DNA of 36,147 nucleotides from Candidatus Cybelea tumulisoli (lineage in GTDB: Bacteria > Vulcanimicrobiota > Vulcanimicrobiia > Vulcanimicrobiales > Vulcanimicrobiaceae), in the NCBI GenBank assembly GCA_003167155.1, contig PMTY01000163.1, positions 21,667-57,813 of the forward strand, read 5' to 3'. The stretch's first letter is position 1; each line of letters starts with the position of its first letter. The position numbers and the translations under genes were made by a program. Below, piece by piece: positions 24,020 through 31,829 of this stretch. The notes under the pieces were generated by a model. It had not been told where the DNA came from. It did not search any database and worked only from the letters and a program-made list of their open reading frames with translations.

Positions 24020-25090
24020 TCACGACTTCTTCTTGATCGTGCTGAGCGTTGCGCCGTCGGGCTGTGAGAAATACTCGTTGGTAATCGTTTTCGTCGGATC
24101 GCCGCCGGCCGGGTAGCTCCAATAAGCAACCTCGGCGCCGTCGCTGCCGGCGTAGGTTGGAGCGATGATCCGCGTCCCCTGAGGTACGCGCTTACCCCCT
24201 TGCGTCTTCGCAATCCAGAACTGCCAAACCCATCCCGTGCCGCTGAGCGAAGTCGAGCCCTCGACGCTTCCCGTCGAACCGGAAAGTTGTAGCTGATAGA
24301 TCGTTCCGGTCGCACCGGATCCGATCGCGAGGTACTTTCCGTCCCACTGTACCGGGCCGCTCTTCAGGCCGCTGTAGTTCACCGCGATCTTCGTGAGGTT
24401 GTAACTGCCCTCGGGGAGTTCGAAGAGTTCGAAAGTCGCGCTGTCCTCCACGCCGTAGGCATCGCAGAACAGGTTCCCCGAGTTGTCGTACCCGCAACCG
24501 GGAATCCCGTCTTGGCCCGAGGGTTCGTACGTCGTCGCAATCCCTTGGGCGTCTGCGAAGACCGCAATACAATCGCCGCAACTGCCGCCGAGGGTCCCAA
24601 GGGCCAGATTCCCGGTCGTCGGATCGACGGTGCAGTTGAGTTCCGGATATCCGGGGAGATCGAGCGTCCGCAGTGGGGCGCTGCCGCCGTGCGCGTACAC
24701 CTCGACCGTGGTCCCGCCACCATTGAGAATGAACACGTCACCGGCTTTGTTCGAACACATCCCCGCCGGCGTATTAAACCCTGTCAACATACCCTTCAAC
24801 TTTCCGGCCGGGTACGAGTAAACGTAGACGTCGTTGGAATCCTCGTCTGCAACGTACAGCAAACTTGGCGTCTTCTTTGCGTCGGGAGCCATCCAGGAAT
24901 GCCGGCGCTCCGAATGGGCGAACCGCAGCAGTTCGGGCGACAGACCAATAATGCCGTGGGCCCGCAACTGCGCCGCGCTATTCGATCCCGCGAACCGCTG
25001 TTGCAGCGGCGACACGCCCGCGCAGCCCGCGAGCATTGCCGTCGCGATGAAATACGTTAGCGCGCGGCCGCCCAAGTCTGAAATCCTCAT
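24020..25090 (-). CDS. Beta-propeller (NHL/SMP-30-like) lipoprotein
   Basis: A 356-residue exported protein with lipobox AMLAGC at about residue 22. After a disordered linker, repeated blade-like elements appear: LLYVADEDSNDVYVYSYPAGK, GMCSNKAGDVFILNGG, TVDPTTGNLALGTLGG and GYDNSGNLFCDAYG. This pattern is common in exported six-bladed NHL-type propellers. Six Cys in the middle may form disulphides. AGGAGG lies eight bases before the ATG at 25090, fixing the start. It lies upstream of the phosphoesterase on the same strand, 123 bases away. Function unknown. Confidence 0.8.
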   Translation of the reverse strand: MRISDLGGRALTYFIATAMLAGCAGVSPLQQRFAGSNSAAQLRAHGIIGLSPELLRFAHSERRHSWMAPDAKKTPSLLYVADEDSNDVYVYSYPAGKLKGMLTGFNTPAGMCSNKAGDVFILNGGGTTVEVYAHGGSAPLRTLDLPGYPELNCTVDPTTGNLALGTLGGSCGDCIAVFADAQGIATTYEPSGQDGIPGCGYDNSGNLFCDAYGVEDSATFELFELPEGSYNLTKIAVNYSGLKSGPVQWDGKYLAIGSGATGTIYQLQLSGSTGSVEGSTSLSGTGWVWQFWIAKTQGGKRVPQGTRIIAPTYAGSDGAEVAYWSYPAGGDPTKTITNEYFSQPDGATLSTIKKKS

Positions 25091-25215
25091 CTGCCGTACC
25101 TCCTGAAGCATCAGCGCTCCGACGGTGACGATGGTTCGGCGCGGCCCGCTCGGCTGCCTCGGCTACAGCACGGCGGCCAAAGGATTGCAGTTGACGCGCA
25201 AGAACGCGCCCCGAC

Positions 25216-26067
25216 ATGAACTCTTCGACTGACTCAGCTATGTTGCAAGAACGCGCAAGGGAAGTCTTGGTACAATGTCCCGAGTGGTATCATTCCATCG
25301 AATTGGCTCCGGGGATTGTGACGCCTGGGCGCGCCCCGCTTGACGTGTGGGAAAGAACGTTACGCAATCTCGGGCTCCCCGATCTGCACGGAAAATCGGT
25401 ACTCGACATCGGAGCTTATGACGGCTTCTTCTCCTTCGCGGCTGAGAGGCTTGGGGCATCGCGAGTCGTAGCGCTTGACGAGCACGTGTGGGCGACGGAC
25501 ATGGCAGCCTACATCAAGGAGTGGAAAGAGGCTCGCGCGCTAGGCATAGGGGTTCCTGCGCCGCGGGACTCGCGGCATTGGCAGCCTCAAACGTTGCCCG
25601 GGAAGCGACCCTTCGATGCGGCGCGCAAACTACTGAACAGTAACGTGGAAGCCGTAGTAGGGAACTTTATGACGATGGATTTATCGTCGCTGGGACGATT
25701 CGACGTCGTTCTCTTCTTGGGCATTCTCTATCATATGGAGGATCCGTTGCCGGCAATGCGTCGGATAAGGCGCCTTCTGAATCCGGGAGGCTTTCTCGGA
25801 ATCGAAACCGAGGCGGTAGAAATTCCCGGGGCCCCGGACGCTCCTTTTTTTGAGTTCTTCCCGACAAACGAGCTTAACAACGATTCCGCAAACTGGTGGG
25901 CGCCGAACGCACAAGCACTTGAGGGCTTGACGATCGCCGTTGGCCTGCACAAGTTTCAACTCTGCGTGGGACCGCAGCACCTGCCGCCAGTCGCCTTGCT
26001 CAAGGCGAGGATGGCGCGCACCCGTTTTCGCTACCGAGCTGTGGCGCACGCGTATGCGCCGGGTTAG
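25216..26067 (+). CDS. Class I SAM-dependent methyltransferase (CmoB/DUF1698-like)
   Basis: A 283-residue Rossmann-fold methyltransferase. Motif I is SVLDIGAYDGFFSFAAERLGA, motif II region VVALDEH, and the post-motif FDVVLFLGILYHMEDPLPAM resembles CmoB and DUF1698 proteins (GVLYH). NPGGFLGIETEAV follows. The C-terminal part is NELNNDSANWWAPNAQAL. Substrate unknown; natural-product, lipid or tRNA substrates are all possible. The base composition is less GC-biased at third positions than its neighbours by eye. No SD before the ATG at 25216; an internal ATG at 25240 is an alternative. It overlaps the convergent lipoprotein stop. Confidence 0.8.
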   Translation: MNSSTDSAMLQERAREVLVQCPEWYHSIELAPGIVTPGRAPLDVWERTLRNLGLPDLHGKSVLDIGAYDGFFSFAAERLGASRVVALDEHVWATDMAAYIKEWKEARALGIGVPAPRDSRHWQPQTLPGKRPFDAARKLLNSNVEAVVGNFMTMDLSSLGRFDVVLFLGILYHMEDPLPAMRRIRRLLNPGGFLGIETEAVEIPGAPDAPFFEFFPTNELNNDSANWWAPNAQALEGLTIAVGLHKFQLCVGPQHLPPVALLKARMARTRFRYRAVAHAYAPG

Positions 26068-26789
26068 GGGCAGGCGGTTGGTCTGACCGGATTATTCGCA
26101 ATTTCGAGCGTGGCGATTTGATCGGACGGGTCGGAGGTCGTGAAGTACGCGGTGTAGGTGTTATCAAACGGCTCGGTCATGCACAGCGTCGGAGAAACGA
26201 ACTGCGGATCGGTTGGCCCTCCCCGCCCCAGCGAGTCTTCGAAGTACCAATTCCCTCGACTTCCCCCCGGCGCCGTGGTAAACGCGTTAAAGGTCCACAG
26301 ATTTGATGGGCTCGCGCTTGGCGATGGCGACGCGTAGGGCTTGAGAATCGACCTCAGCACCAGCATGCTAAACTCCGTGCCGCTGCCGTTTGCATTTCCG
26401 TTGTACGACAACTGCTGCGGGGTCGTGTGTGGGCTGAACCATCCCGGCGGCCCTTTACCAGTCTTAGGTGAGATAAACTGAACGTACTCAGCCGACGACG
26501 TTATTCCACTGCCCAATGCAATCAGCGCGTCCTTATAACCCGCCCAGTTCGTCTGACTCGTATCCGTCGATGGCGTGACACCGTTTCCTGACGTATTAAA
26601 GACCACCATGTATTGGTAGTTAGAAAAGTTAAGGGTACCCGCCACATTAAAGAAAATCGCGAGGTAGCCAGGCGGCGTGCCGCCGGCTCCCAAGCCGGGA
26701 GCGTTTGGCGTGACCTGCCGGCCACAAGCGGCCACGATAACCGCCATTGCGAGCACAGCCGTAAGACCCCAACTCAATTTCTGTTTCAA
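26064..26789 (-). CDS. Hypothetical lipoprotein
   Basis: A 241-residue secreted protein with lipobox VIVAAC at about residue 22. The mature part is Gly/Ser/Thr-rich, with strands such as YLAIFFNVAGTLNFSNYQYM and a low-complexity PSPSASPS segment. No family recognised. It starts with TTG at 26789 preceded by GGAGGG, and a possible extended -10 promoter lies about 65 bases further up. It shares a four-base stop overlap with the convergent methyltransferase. Confidence 0.72.
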   Translation of the reverse strand: MKQKLSWGLTAVLAMAVIVAACGRQVTPNAPGLGAGGTPPGYLAIFFNVAGTLNFSNYQYMVVFNTSGNGVTPSTDTSQTNWAGYKDALIALGSGITSSAEYVQFISPKTGKGPPGWFSPHTTPQQLSYNGNANGSGTEFSMLVLRSILKPYASPSPSASPSNLWTFNAFTTAPGGSRGNWYFEDSLGRGGPTDPQFVSPTLCMTEPFDNTYTAYFTTSDPSDQIATLEIANNPVRPTACP

Positions 26790-26854
26790 GGGCGCCCTCC
26801 GTGTCGCTCACGGTACCGCTGCCGCCTGTGAATTTGCCCGGCGGCGCAGAAAAA

Positions 26855-26863
26855 AGTATACCA
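26855..26863 (-). promoter_or_regulatory. Possible extended -10 promoter of the hypothetical lipoprotein
   Basis: TGGTATACT on the minus strand fits TGn plus TATACT, 66 bases before the TTG start and outside any gene. Confidence 0.4.
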
Positions 26864-26904
26864 TTGGCGTCGTCATGGTTTCGTGCTGATCGCCGCCCCG
26901 ACGC

Positions 26905-27582
26905 TCAGTCGAATCCTAACGCTTCGCGCTTAACGATATCGACGATCTTCCCCGCGATCCCATCCCACCGATACAGCAGGTAGCTATGCGAATAGCAGTT
27001 GCGTATGGCGGCCGGTCGCAAACATGCCACAGCCGGCCGATGTTGATGGTCGCGAACGCTGTGATAGACGACTCCATCGAGTTCGCCGGCATCGTAGATT
27101 TGTCGAGCGTAGGCTTGCGACGCTACGTACGAATTCGGATCGAGGCGCGCATCGCTGAACGCGAACGTGAGCAGGCCGTCAAAACGTCCGCTGATCCGAG
27201 CCGAGTAAACGCGCATATCGATATCGGCACTGGGCTCGTCGGTCGCGCGATAAAAACGTTCGCTATGAAACTTGCTCTCGGCAACGGCCGTGGGTAAGCG
27301 GCGCGCTGCATAGTAGACACCGAAGGACCCGTCCGAAAATCGGCTCGGCTTCGTGTGCGTGAAGGCGGCCATGATTGGCGTGGCGCCCGGGCCGTTAACG
27401 CGGTCTTTTGGTCTGACCAACGTGATTGCTCCGGCTTCGTCGAGGATACGATCGTTCGTGCGCGCCTCGATCGCGAGGATCGCCTCGAGATCGTTTGGAT
27501 CGGCAATTCGGTCGAAGATCCCAATGAACGGAAAACGCGAGTGAACGATGCGGTAACTCTCGGTCCAGTTGATACGCCTCAC
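26905..27582 (-). CDS. RES-domain toxin
   Basis: A 225-residue RES-domain protein, toxin partner of Xre/MbcA/ParS antitoxins. Characterised relatives degrade or phosphorolyse NAD+ (MbcT type) or ADP-ribosylate a target (ParT type). The expected Arg, Glu and Ser are visible: R81 in PSRFSDGSFGVYYA, E102 in AVAESKFHSERFY, and S175 in VVYHSVRDHQ. The start is the GTG at 27582, which forms a GTGA overlap with the antitoxin stop, so the pair is coupled. The longer in-frame extension to 27771 would run through the antitoxin gene and is not used. Confidence 0.88.
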   Translation of the reverse strand: MRRINWTESYRIVHSRFPFIGIFDRIADPNDLEAILAIEARTNDRILDEAGAITLVRPKDRVNGPGATPIMAAFTHTKPSRFSDGSFGVYYAARRLPTAVAESKFHSERFYRATDEPSADIDMRVYSARISGRFDGLLTFAFSDARLDPNSYVASQAYARQIYDAGELDGVVYHSVRDHQHRPAVACLRPAAIRNCYSHSYLLYRWDGIAGKIVDIVKREALGFD

Positions 27583-27971
27583 CAGGCGCCGCGTGCGCCG
27601 TCGAGGTAGCGCCGAACGCGAATGAGATCGAGCATGCGCCCGCCAAACAGCAAATCGGCAGCCGGCCGCCCACCAAACGGAACCGCTGAGTTCGGCCGGC
27701 GAATCCACGAATCGGCCTGCCCTGGTCGCGTAAACAAAATATGCAGCGCCTTGTAAATCCCTAAGAGACACGAGATGCGGTCAAGCTGGTCATCGCTCAA
27801 TCGCGCGCGAGCGGGATGCCCGCGCCAGTTATAAATCGTCTGCCTCGAGACGCCGCCGAGCGCGGCGCGCTGCTCGGCCACATCCATCTGCCAGGCGTCC
27901 GAAATCTTGTCAAAAGCCCGAATTGCCGGCGCTGACAAGTTCGCCGATGACGCCGCCAGCACTGATTCCAT
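27579..27971 (-). CDS. Xre/MbcA/ParS-type antitoxin (DUF2384)
   Basis: A 130-residue antitoxin. Residues about 18-62 form a helix-turn-helix (AEQRAALGGVSRQTIYNWRG). The rest matches the DUF2384 toxin-binding domain: LDRISCLLGIYKALHILF, then SWIRRPNSAVPFGGRPAADLL and GRMLDLIRVRRYLDG. It should bind and block the RES toxin and repress its own promoter. There is no SD: the -10 element ends six bases before the ATG, so the message is predicted to be leaderless. The stop overlaps the toxin start (GTGA). Confidence 0.88.
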   Translation of the reverse strand: MESVLAASSANLSAPAIRAFDKISDAWQMDVAEQRAALGGVSRQTIYNWRGHPARARLSDDQLDRISCLLGIYKALHILFTRPGQADSWIRRPNSAVPFGGRPAADLLFGGRMLDLIRVRRYLDGARGAW

Positions 27972-28006
27972 AGTCCAAAACTAGACTATTGGCAAATATT
28001 TGTCAA
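27970..28006 (-). promoter_or_regulatory. Toxin-antitoxin promoter with embedded operator
   Basis: On the minus strand a perfect -35 TTGACA (28006-28001), 17-base spacer and -10 TAGTTT (27983-27978) are visible. A perfect ATAGTC-N8-GACTAT inverted repeat (27970-27975 and 27984-27989) covers the -10 and overlaps the start codon. This arrangement fits autorepression by the antitoxin. Expected transcription start is the A of the ATG. Confidence 0.65.
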
Positions 28007-28035
28007 ACCATGGACAGCGGAACCGAGCGAGAAAA

Positions 28036-28389
28036 TGGTGGAGCTGTCGGGGTACTGCCCCCCGAGTCCAAGAAACCTAACCGGCGCGTTCTCCAGGCTC
28101 AGCTCCGAATTTGTCTTATTCGACCGGACGCCTCGAAGCGTGGCTTACCGGTCGCTGCAGATTCTTTATCTCGCACGAGCGTCGAATCACGCGATCGTGC
28201 CAGCCCGAGTTTGTGACCGGAAGGCAGAGTGGTTCGGGCCGACTCTCTGCGTCCGGTGACTAGCCTAGATTAGGCAGCCAGTGCGTATTCGTTATTGGCA
28301 GTTATTGCCGTTGCGATCGTTTTAGGAGAGCTCGCAACTCCGCCTGCTAACACCGACTGAAGCGTTCCTGTCGAACCTATTTCAGCCCC
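28036..28389 (-). ncRNA. ssrA: tmRNA (transfer-messenger RNA)
   Basis: A 354-base tmRNA. It rescues stalled ribosomes and tags nascent proteins for proteolysis. The 5' end GGGGCTG (28389-28383) pairs with CAGCTCC just before the encoded CCA tail (ending 28036). A GGTTCGACAGG element matches the D-like arm. The tag frame begins at GCA (28314) and ends at TAA (28270): ATAITANNEYALAA, with the canonical ALAA degradation end. The usual T-loop (TTCRANT) is not seen: a six-pair stem TCGGGG/CCCCGA encloses GGCAGTA. The overlapping ORFs on both strands are spurious. Confidence 0.92.
28270..28314 (-). other. tmRNA tag-peptide reading frame
   Basis: Fourteen sense codons plus TAA encode ATAITANNEYALAA. 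Translation should resume at GCA, preceded by CGATC, comparable with the TAGTC before the E. coli resume codon. The last five residues, YALAA, match the protease-recognition end of other tags. Confidence 0.85.
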
Positions 28390-28414
28390 ATGCCTGCCCC
28401 GAAGGGCGCTACAC

Positions 28415-28423
28415 AGTATAACA
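28415..28423 (-). promoter_or_regulatory. Extended -10 promoter of tmRNA
   Basis: TGTTATACT on the minus strand lies 25 bases before the mature 5' end of the tmRNA. No -35 consensus is seen. The short leader would be removed by RNase P. Confidence 0.5.
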
Positions 28424-28470
28424 CGCCGGGGCAAGCTGGGGTTCCCTTCAGGGGCCTCGGTCGGGAGCGC

Positions 28471-28833
28471 CTAGTTAGCGGTCTCTGCGGACTTGCTGCC
28501 CTGGTGCATCAGCGTGGAGACGATCATCATGATGATGGCCCCATAAAGGTTCGCAAGCCACGGATTGATTTCGCCGGTATTCCAGTGCACGATCGCTGCC
28601 GTGATCACAAAGAGCAGGTAGTTGATCACAAACGAGAACAGGCCGAGCGTGATCAACGTCAGCGGCAGCGAGATCAGCCGCAGGATCGGCCCAATCAGCA
28701 TATTGACCAGGCCGAAGACGATCGCAGCGATCACGGCCGACCAGACGGTCACGCCGTGGTTGAAGCCCGGGATATACTTCGCAATGAGATACAGGACGAG
28801 CGCGTTGGCTATGAAGCGCAAAAGTAAGTTCAT
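28471..28833 (-). CDS. PF04020 membrane protein (phage holin superfamily IV / YvlD-like)
   Basis: A 120-residue protein with four membrane helices. Family-like elements are RFIANALVLYLIAKYIPGF, VIAAIVFGLVNMLIGPIL, LISLPLTLITLGLFSFVINYLLF and ANLYGAIIMMIVSTLM. Despite the holin name these are chromosomal membrane proteins of unclear role. The ATG overlaps the uvrC stop as ATGA, and GGAGGG precedes it by eight bases, so it is the last gene of the clpN-dedA-uvrC unit. ssrA follows 80 bases later. Confidence 0.88.
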   Translation of the reverse strand: MNLLLRFIANALVLYLIAKYIPGFNHGVTVWSAVIAAIVFGLVNMLIGPILRLISLPLTLITLGLFSFVINYLLFVITAAIVHWNTGEINPWLANLYGAIIMMIVSTLMHQGSKSAETAN

Positions 28834-30797
28834 GGTCTGTACCCTCCTTCGAGTGCTTGCTTAACCTTTGCGGCTAAGGTAGGGCTCATCCCTTTCACGG
28901 CCGCTATTTCATCCAACGCGGCACGCCGAATTCCCGCTGGGGAGCCGAAGGCCGTCAACAGCCGCTTCTTGCGCACCGGCCCGACGCCGTCGAGCGCGTC
29001 GAGCGCCGAGCTCGTCATCGATTTGGCGCGTCGTTGCCGGTGGTAGGTCACGGCAAAACGGTGCGCTTCGTCGCGAACTCGAGCGACGAGATGCAACGCC
29101 GCCGAGTTGGCCGGCAAGACGATCGGTTCGGACTGATTGGGAAGGTAGAGCCACTCGTGCTCTTTGGCCAGCCCGGCAAGCGGAAGGCCGGTCATATCCA
29201 GCTCCTCGAGCACCTCGACGACCGCGCTGAGCTGCCCCTTGCCGCCGTCGATCAACAGCAAGTCGGGCTTCTTGTTGAACTTCTCTTTCTTTGCCAGCTC
29301 GCGCTCCACGGGCGTTTCGGTGTGATCGGTCTCGCGCCGCAGATACCGGAGCCGCCGCCGCAGCGTCTCCTGCATCATCGCGAAATCGTTCGGCCCGCGG
29401 TCGTATTGAATCTTGAACTTGCGGTACTCGCTCTTCTTCGGCCGCCCTTCGACGAAGACGACCATCGAGGCGACGGGATTAGTCCCCTGGATGTTCGAGA
29501 TGTCGTAACACTCGATCCGATGCGGCGGCGCCGGAAGCTCGAGCGCATCGGCAAGATCGGTCAGCGCCGTCGCGTGCGCCGTCTCCTGCACTTCCTGATG
29601 CGCCAAAAATGCTTTGAGGTTCTGCTCGGCATTCTTCTGAACCAGGCGCATATATTCGCAGCGCGCCCCGCGCTGCGGGCGTAAGATTCGCACGCGCTGC
29701 CCCTTGATCGTCGAGAGCCACGCTTCGATGGTCTCGCGCTCTTCGGGAAGCGCGGCGACGAGCAGTTCCTTGGGCACGGCTGCCGACTGCACCGCACGCG
29801 AGCGGCGCTTCTCCGGCACGGGAGCTTGATTGTCGCGCGCGATGCGAACCAGCGACAGCCCGTTCTCCTCGGCAGCACTCGCGGTGCGCGCGGTGTAAAA
29901 CTGCTTGAGGAACTCTCCCATCAGCTCTCCGTCGGACTGTTCGTAGACACCGTCGAGGATGAAATGCTCCTGCCCGATCAGCTTGCCGCCGCGCACGAGG
30001 AAGACTTGCATGCAGGCCTGTCCCTGCGCGCGCGCGACCGCGATCAGATCCATATCGAGGCGTGATTTCCACACGACCTTCTGCCCCTCGGTGACGCGCC
30101 GCACTTGAACGATGCGGTCCCGCAGCCGCGCCGCCGACTCGAAGTTCAAGCGTTCGGCAGACTCAGTCATCTCGTGCTGCAGTCGCCGCAGCAGCGAGTC
30201 CTGTTTGCCTTCCAGGAAGAGCACGACCTCGTCGATGGTCGCGTCGTAATCTTCTTCGCTCTGATAGCCGACGCAGGGCGCCAAGCACCGGTGAATATGA
30301 TACTGCAGGCACGGGCGCTTGCGGCGTCCGTCGATCGGCTCGCGGCAGGTGCGCAGCGGAAAGACCAGCCGCACCAGGTCGATCAGCTCGCGCAGCCCGT
30401 GGGCGTTGGTATAGGGGCCGAAGTAGCGCGCGCCGTCGTTGCGCACCATCCGCGTGAAGACTACTCGAGGAAACGGCTCGTTGGTCACTTTGAGGTATGG
30501 ATAGCGCTTGTCGTCGCGAAGGCGAACGTTGAAGGGCGGCTGATGGCGCTTGATCAGATTGGCTTCGAGAATCAGCGCTTCGACTTCGTTGGTGACCACG
30601 ATCGTTCGAACGTCGACGACTCGCTCCGCCATCGCCGCCATCCGCGTCGTGTGCGCGGCGCCTTCCTGAAAATACGAGCGCACGCGATTTCGCAAGGAGA
30701 TCGCTTTTCCGATGTACAGGATCTCGTTGCCGGCGCCGATCATCATATAAACGCCCGGCGCATCCGGGACCTGCGCAAGATCGGTAAGGAGTGTCAC
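28830..30797 (-). CDS. uvrC: Excinuclease ABC subunit C
   Basis: A 655-residue UvrC, the dual-incision nuclease of nucleotide excision repair. Order: GIY-YIG nuclease (APGVYMMIG, ILYIGKAISLRNRVRSYF) at residues 10-95; a four-Cys cluster CREPIDGRRKRPCLQYHIHRC then APC at about 145-175, matching the residues reported to bind an Fe-S cluster in E. coli UvrC; a UVR helical segment; the RNase H-like 3' nuclease (IECYDISNIQGTNPVASM and LLIDGGKGQLS); and C-terminal helix-hairpin-helix repeats (LDGVGPVRKKRLLTAFGS). The start is a GTG at 30797 that overlaps the DedA stop (GTGA), without SD. Confidence 0.96.
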   Translation of the reverse strand: MTLLTDLAQVPDAPGVYMMIGAGNEILYIGKAISLRNRVRSYFQEGAAHTTRMAAMAERVVDVRTIVVTNEVEALILEANLIKRHQPPFNVRLRDDKRYPYLKVTNEPFPRVVFTRMVRNDGARYFGPYTNAHGLRELIDLVRLVFPLRTCREPIDGRRKRPCLQYHIHRCLAPCVGYQSEEDYDATIDEVVLFLEGKQDSLLRRLQHEMTESAERLNFESAARLRDRIVQVRRVTEGQKVVWKSRLDMDLIAVARAQGQACMQVFLVRGGKLIGQEHFILDGVYEQSDGELMGEFLKQFYTARTASAAEENGLSLVRIARDNQAPVPEKRRSRAVQSAAVPKELLVAALPEERETIEAWLSTIKGQRVRILRPQRGARCEYMRLVQKNAEQNLKAFLAHQEVQETAHATALTDLADALELPAPPHRIECYDISNIQGTNPVASMVVFVEGRPKKSEYRKFKIQYDRGPNDFAMMQETLRRRLRYLRRETDHTETPVERELAKKEKFNKKPDLLLIDGGKGQLSAVVEVLEELDMTGLPLAGLAKEHEWLYLPNQSEPIVLPANSAALHLVARVRDEAHRFAVTYHRQRRAKSMTSSALDALDGVGPVRKKRLLTAFGSPAGIRRAALDEIAAVKGMSPTLAAKVKQALEGGYRP

Positions 30798-31411
30798 CCA
30801 GCTCGAAGCGGGCGCGAGCGCGCTCGCATGACGACGATGCCGGCAATAATCGCAACCACCACGAGGCCGAGGATCGCGTAGGTGCCGCGATGCAGCAGCG
30901 GCAGCACCGTGGAAAGATGGGCCCCCAGCGCGTTGCCGAGCAGGATCAGGAGGCCGCAAAAGATCAGCGATCCGAGGAAGGTCCAGAGGTAGAAATGCGC
31001 GAGGTTCATCTCCGCAACGCCCGCGGCGACGGCAACGACGCCGCGCAGCACCGGCAGAAAGCGGCAGACGAAGATCGCAAAGGTTCCCCAGCGTTCGAAG
31101 AAGCGATGCACGACCATCAGCCGGTCGTGCGTGAAGTGCACGTACTTTCCGTACCGCTCGATAAGCGGGACGCCGCCGTAGCGGCCGATGGCGTATCCGA
31201 CCGAGCCGCCGGCCAACTCGCCGGCCAGCGCTACCGCAATCGTAAGCCAGAGATTGCTCAAATGACCCGTCGCCGTCAGCGCTCCGGCTACGGGAAGAAC
31301 GATCTCCGTCCCGATCGGAAGGCCAATATTTCCCAGCGCCAGCGCCGCAAAGAGCCCGAGGTAACCGTAAGTGTCGACGAGCCAGAGAATGGCCTGCTGA
31401 AGGTGCTCCAC
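30794..31411 (-). CDS. DedA family (VTT domain) membrane protein
   Basis: A 205-residue DedA/VTT protein. Visible family motifs are LGNIGLPIGTEIVLPVAG (re-entrant loop with acidic residue), GYAIGRYGG, and FVCRFLPVLRGVVAVAAG (FxxRxxPxxR). DedA proteins support membrane homeostasis, and several are lipid flippases for undecaprenyl phosphate or phosphatidylethanolamine; the substrate here is unknown. The start is a GTG at 31411, eight bases after AAAGGAG. Nine bases separate it from the Clp N-domain gene, and the stop overlaps uvrC. Confidence 0.93.
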   Translation of the reverse strand: MEHLQQAILWLVDTYGYLGLFAALALGNIGLPIGTEIVLPVAGALTATGHLSNLWLTIAVALAGELAGGSVGYAIGRYGGVPLIERYGKYVHFTHDRLMVVHRFFERWGTFAIFVCRFLPVLRGVVAVAAGVAEMNLAHFYLWTFLGSLIFCGLLILLGNALGAHLSTVLPLLHRGTYAILGLVVVAIIAGIVVMRARSRPLRAG

Positions 31412-31420
31412 GCCGCTCCT

Positions 31421-31825
31421 TTACTCGAGCGCCGGCGTTCTGTTTCGGGTCGCGGCGCGGCGCAGGATCTCGGCGGCCGCGCTGCCGCCCTCCAGTCGCA
31501 ACGCTTCGAACAGGTCGAGCGGCCCGATCTCACGGTCGCCGGCTCGCTCTTGCGCCAGCGCGACGATCCGCCGAACGCGCGGGGTGATGAGAATACCCTC
31601 CCACAGCCGGTCGTCGCCGGTGCCCAGCGCTCGGCGAACCTCGGCATGGACCTCCGGGACGTCGATGCCCTCCGCGCCAAGGGCGCGAAGCGTCGACGGA
31701 TCGCGCTCCTCGAGCAAGGCGACGAGCAGATGGTCGGCGCCCACATAATAATGGCTGTGGTTTCGGCACTCTTGCTCGGCTACTCGAAGCACGCGCCGCG
31801 CCGCGGGGTCAAAGTTCGAGAACAA
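31421..31825 (-). CDS. Stand-alone Clp N-terminal domain protein
   Basis: A 134-residue protein resembling the double Clp-N (PF02861) substrate-binding domain of ClpC/ClpA. FSNFDPAARRVLRVAEQECR, YYVGADHLLVALLEE and a second repeat (TPRVRRIVALAQERAG, IGPLDLFEALRLEG) are visible. No AAA+ module follows, so it would act as a free adaptor or peptide-binding module. The start is a TTG at 31825, with AAAGGG seven bases upstream; that SD lies within a dispersed repeat. First gene of the clpN-dedA-uvrC-holin unit. Confidence 0.85.
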   Translation of the reverse strand: MFSNFDPAARRVLRVAEQECRNHSHYYVGADHLLVALLEERDPSTLRALGAEGIDVPEVHAEVRRALGTGDDRLWEGILITPRVRRIVALAQERAGDREIGPLDLFEALRLEGGSAAAEILRRAATRNRTPALE

Positions 31826-31829
31826 GCGT

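Noticed and set aside
27583-27771. N-terminal extension of the RES toxin
   Set aside because: It would overlap most of the antitoxin toxin-binding domain and lacks RES features.
27989-28259. Two short plus-strand ORFs (75 and 74 residues)
   Set aside because: They are antisense to the tmRNA 3' half and have no SD or recognisable motif.
28830-28833. Prophage evidence from the holin-family gene
   Set aside because: PF04020 proteins are ordinary chromosomal membrane proteins, and no other phage gene is near.
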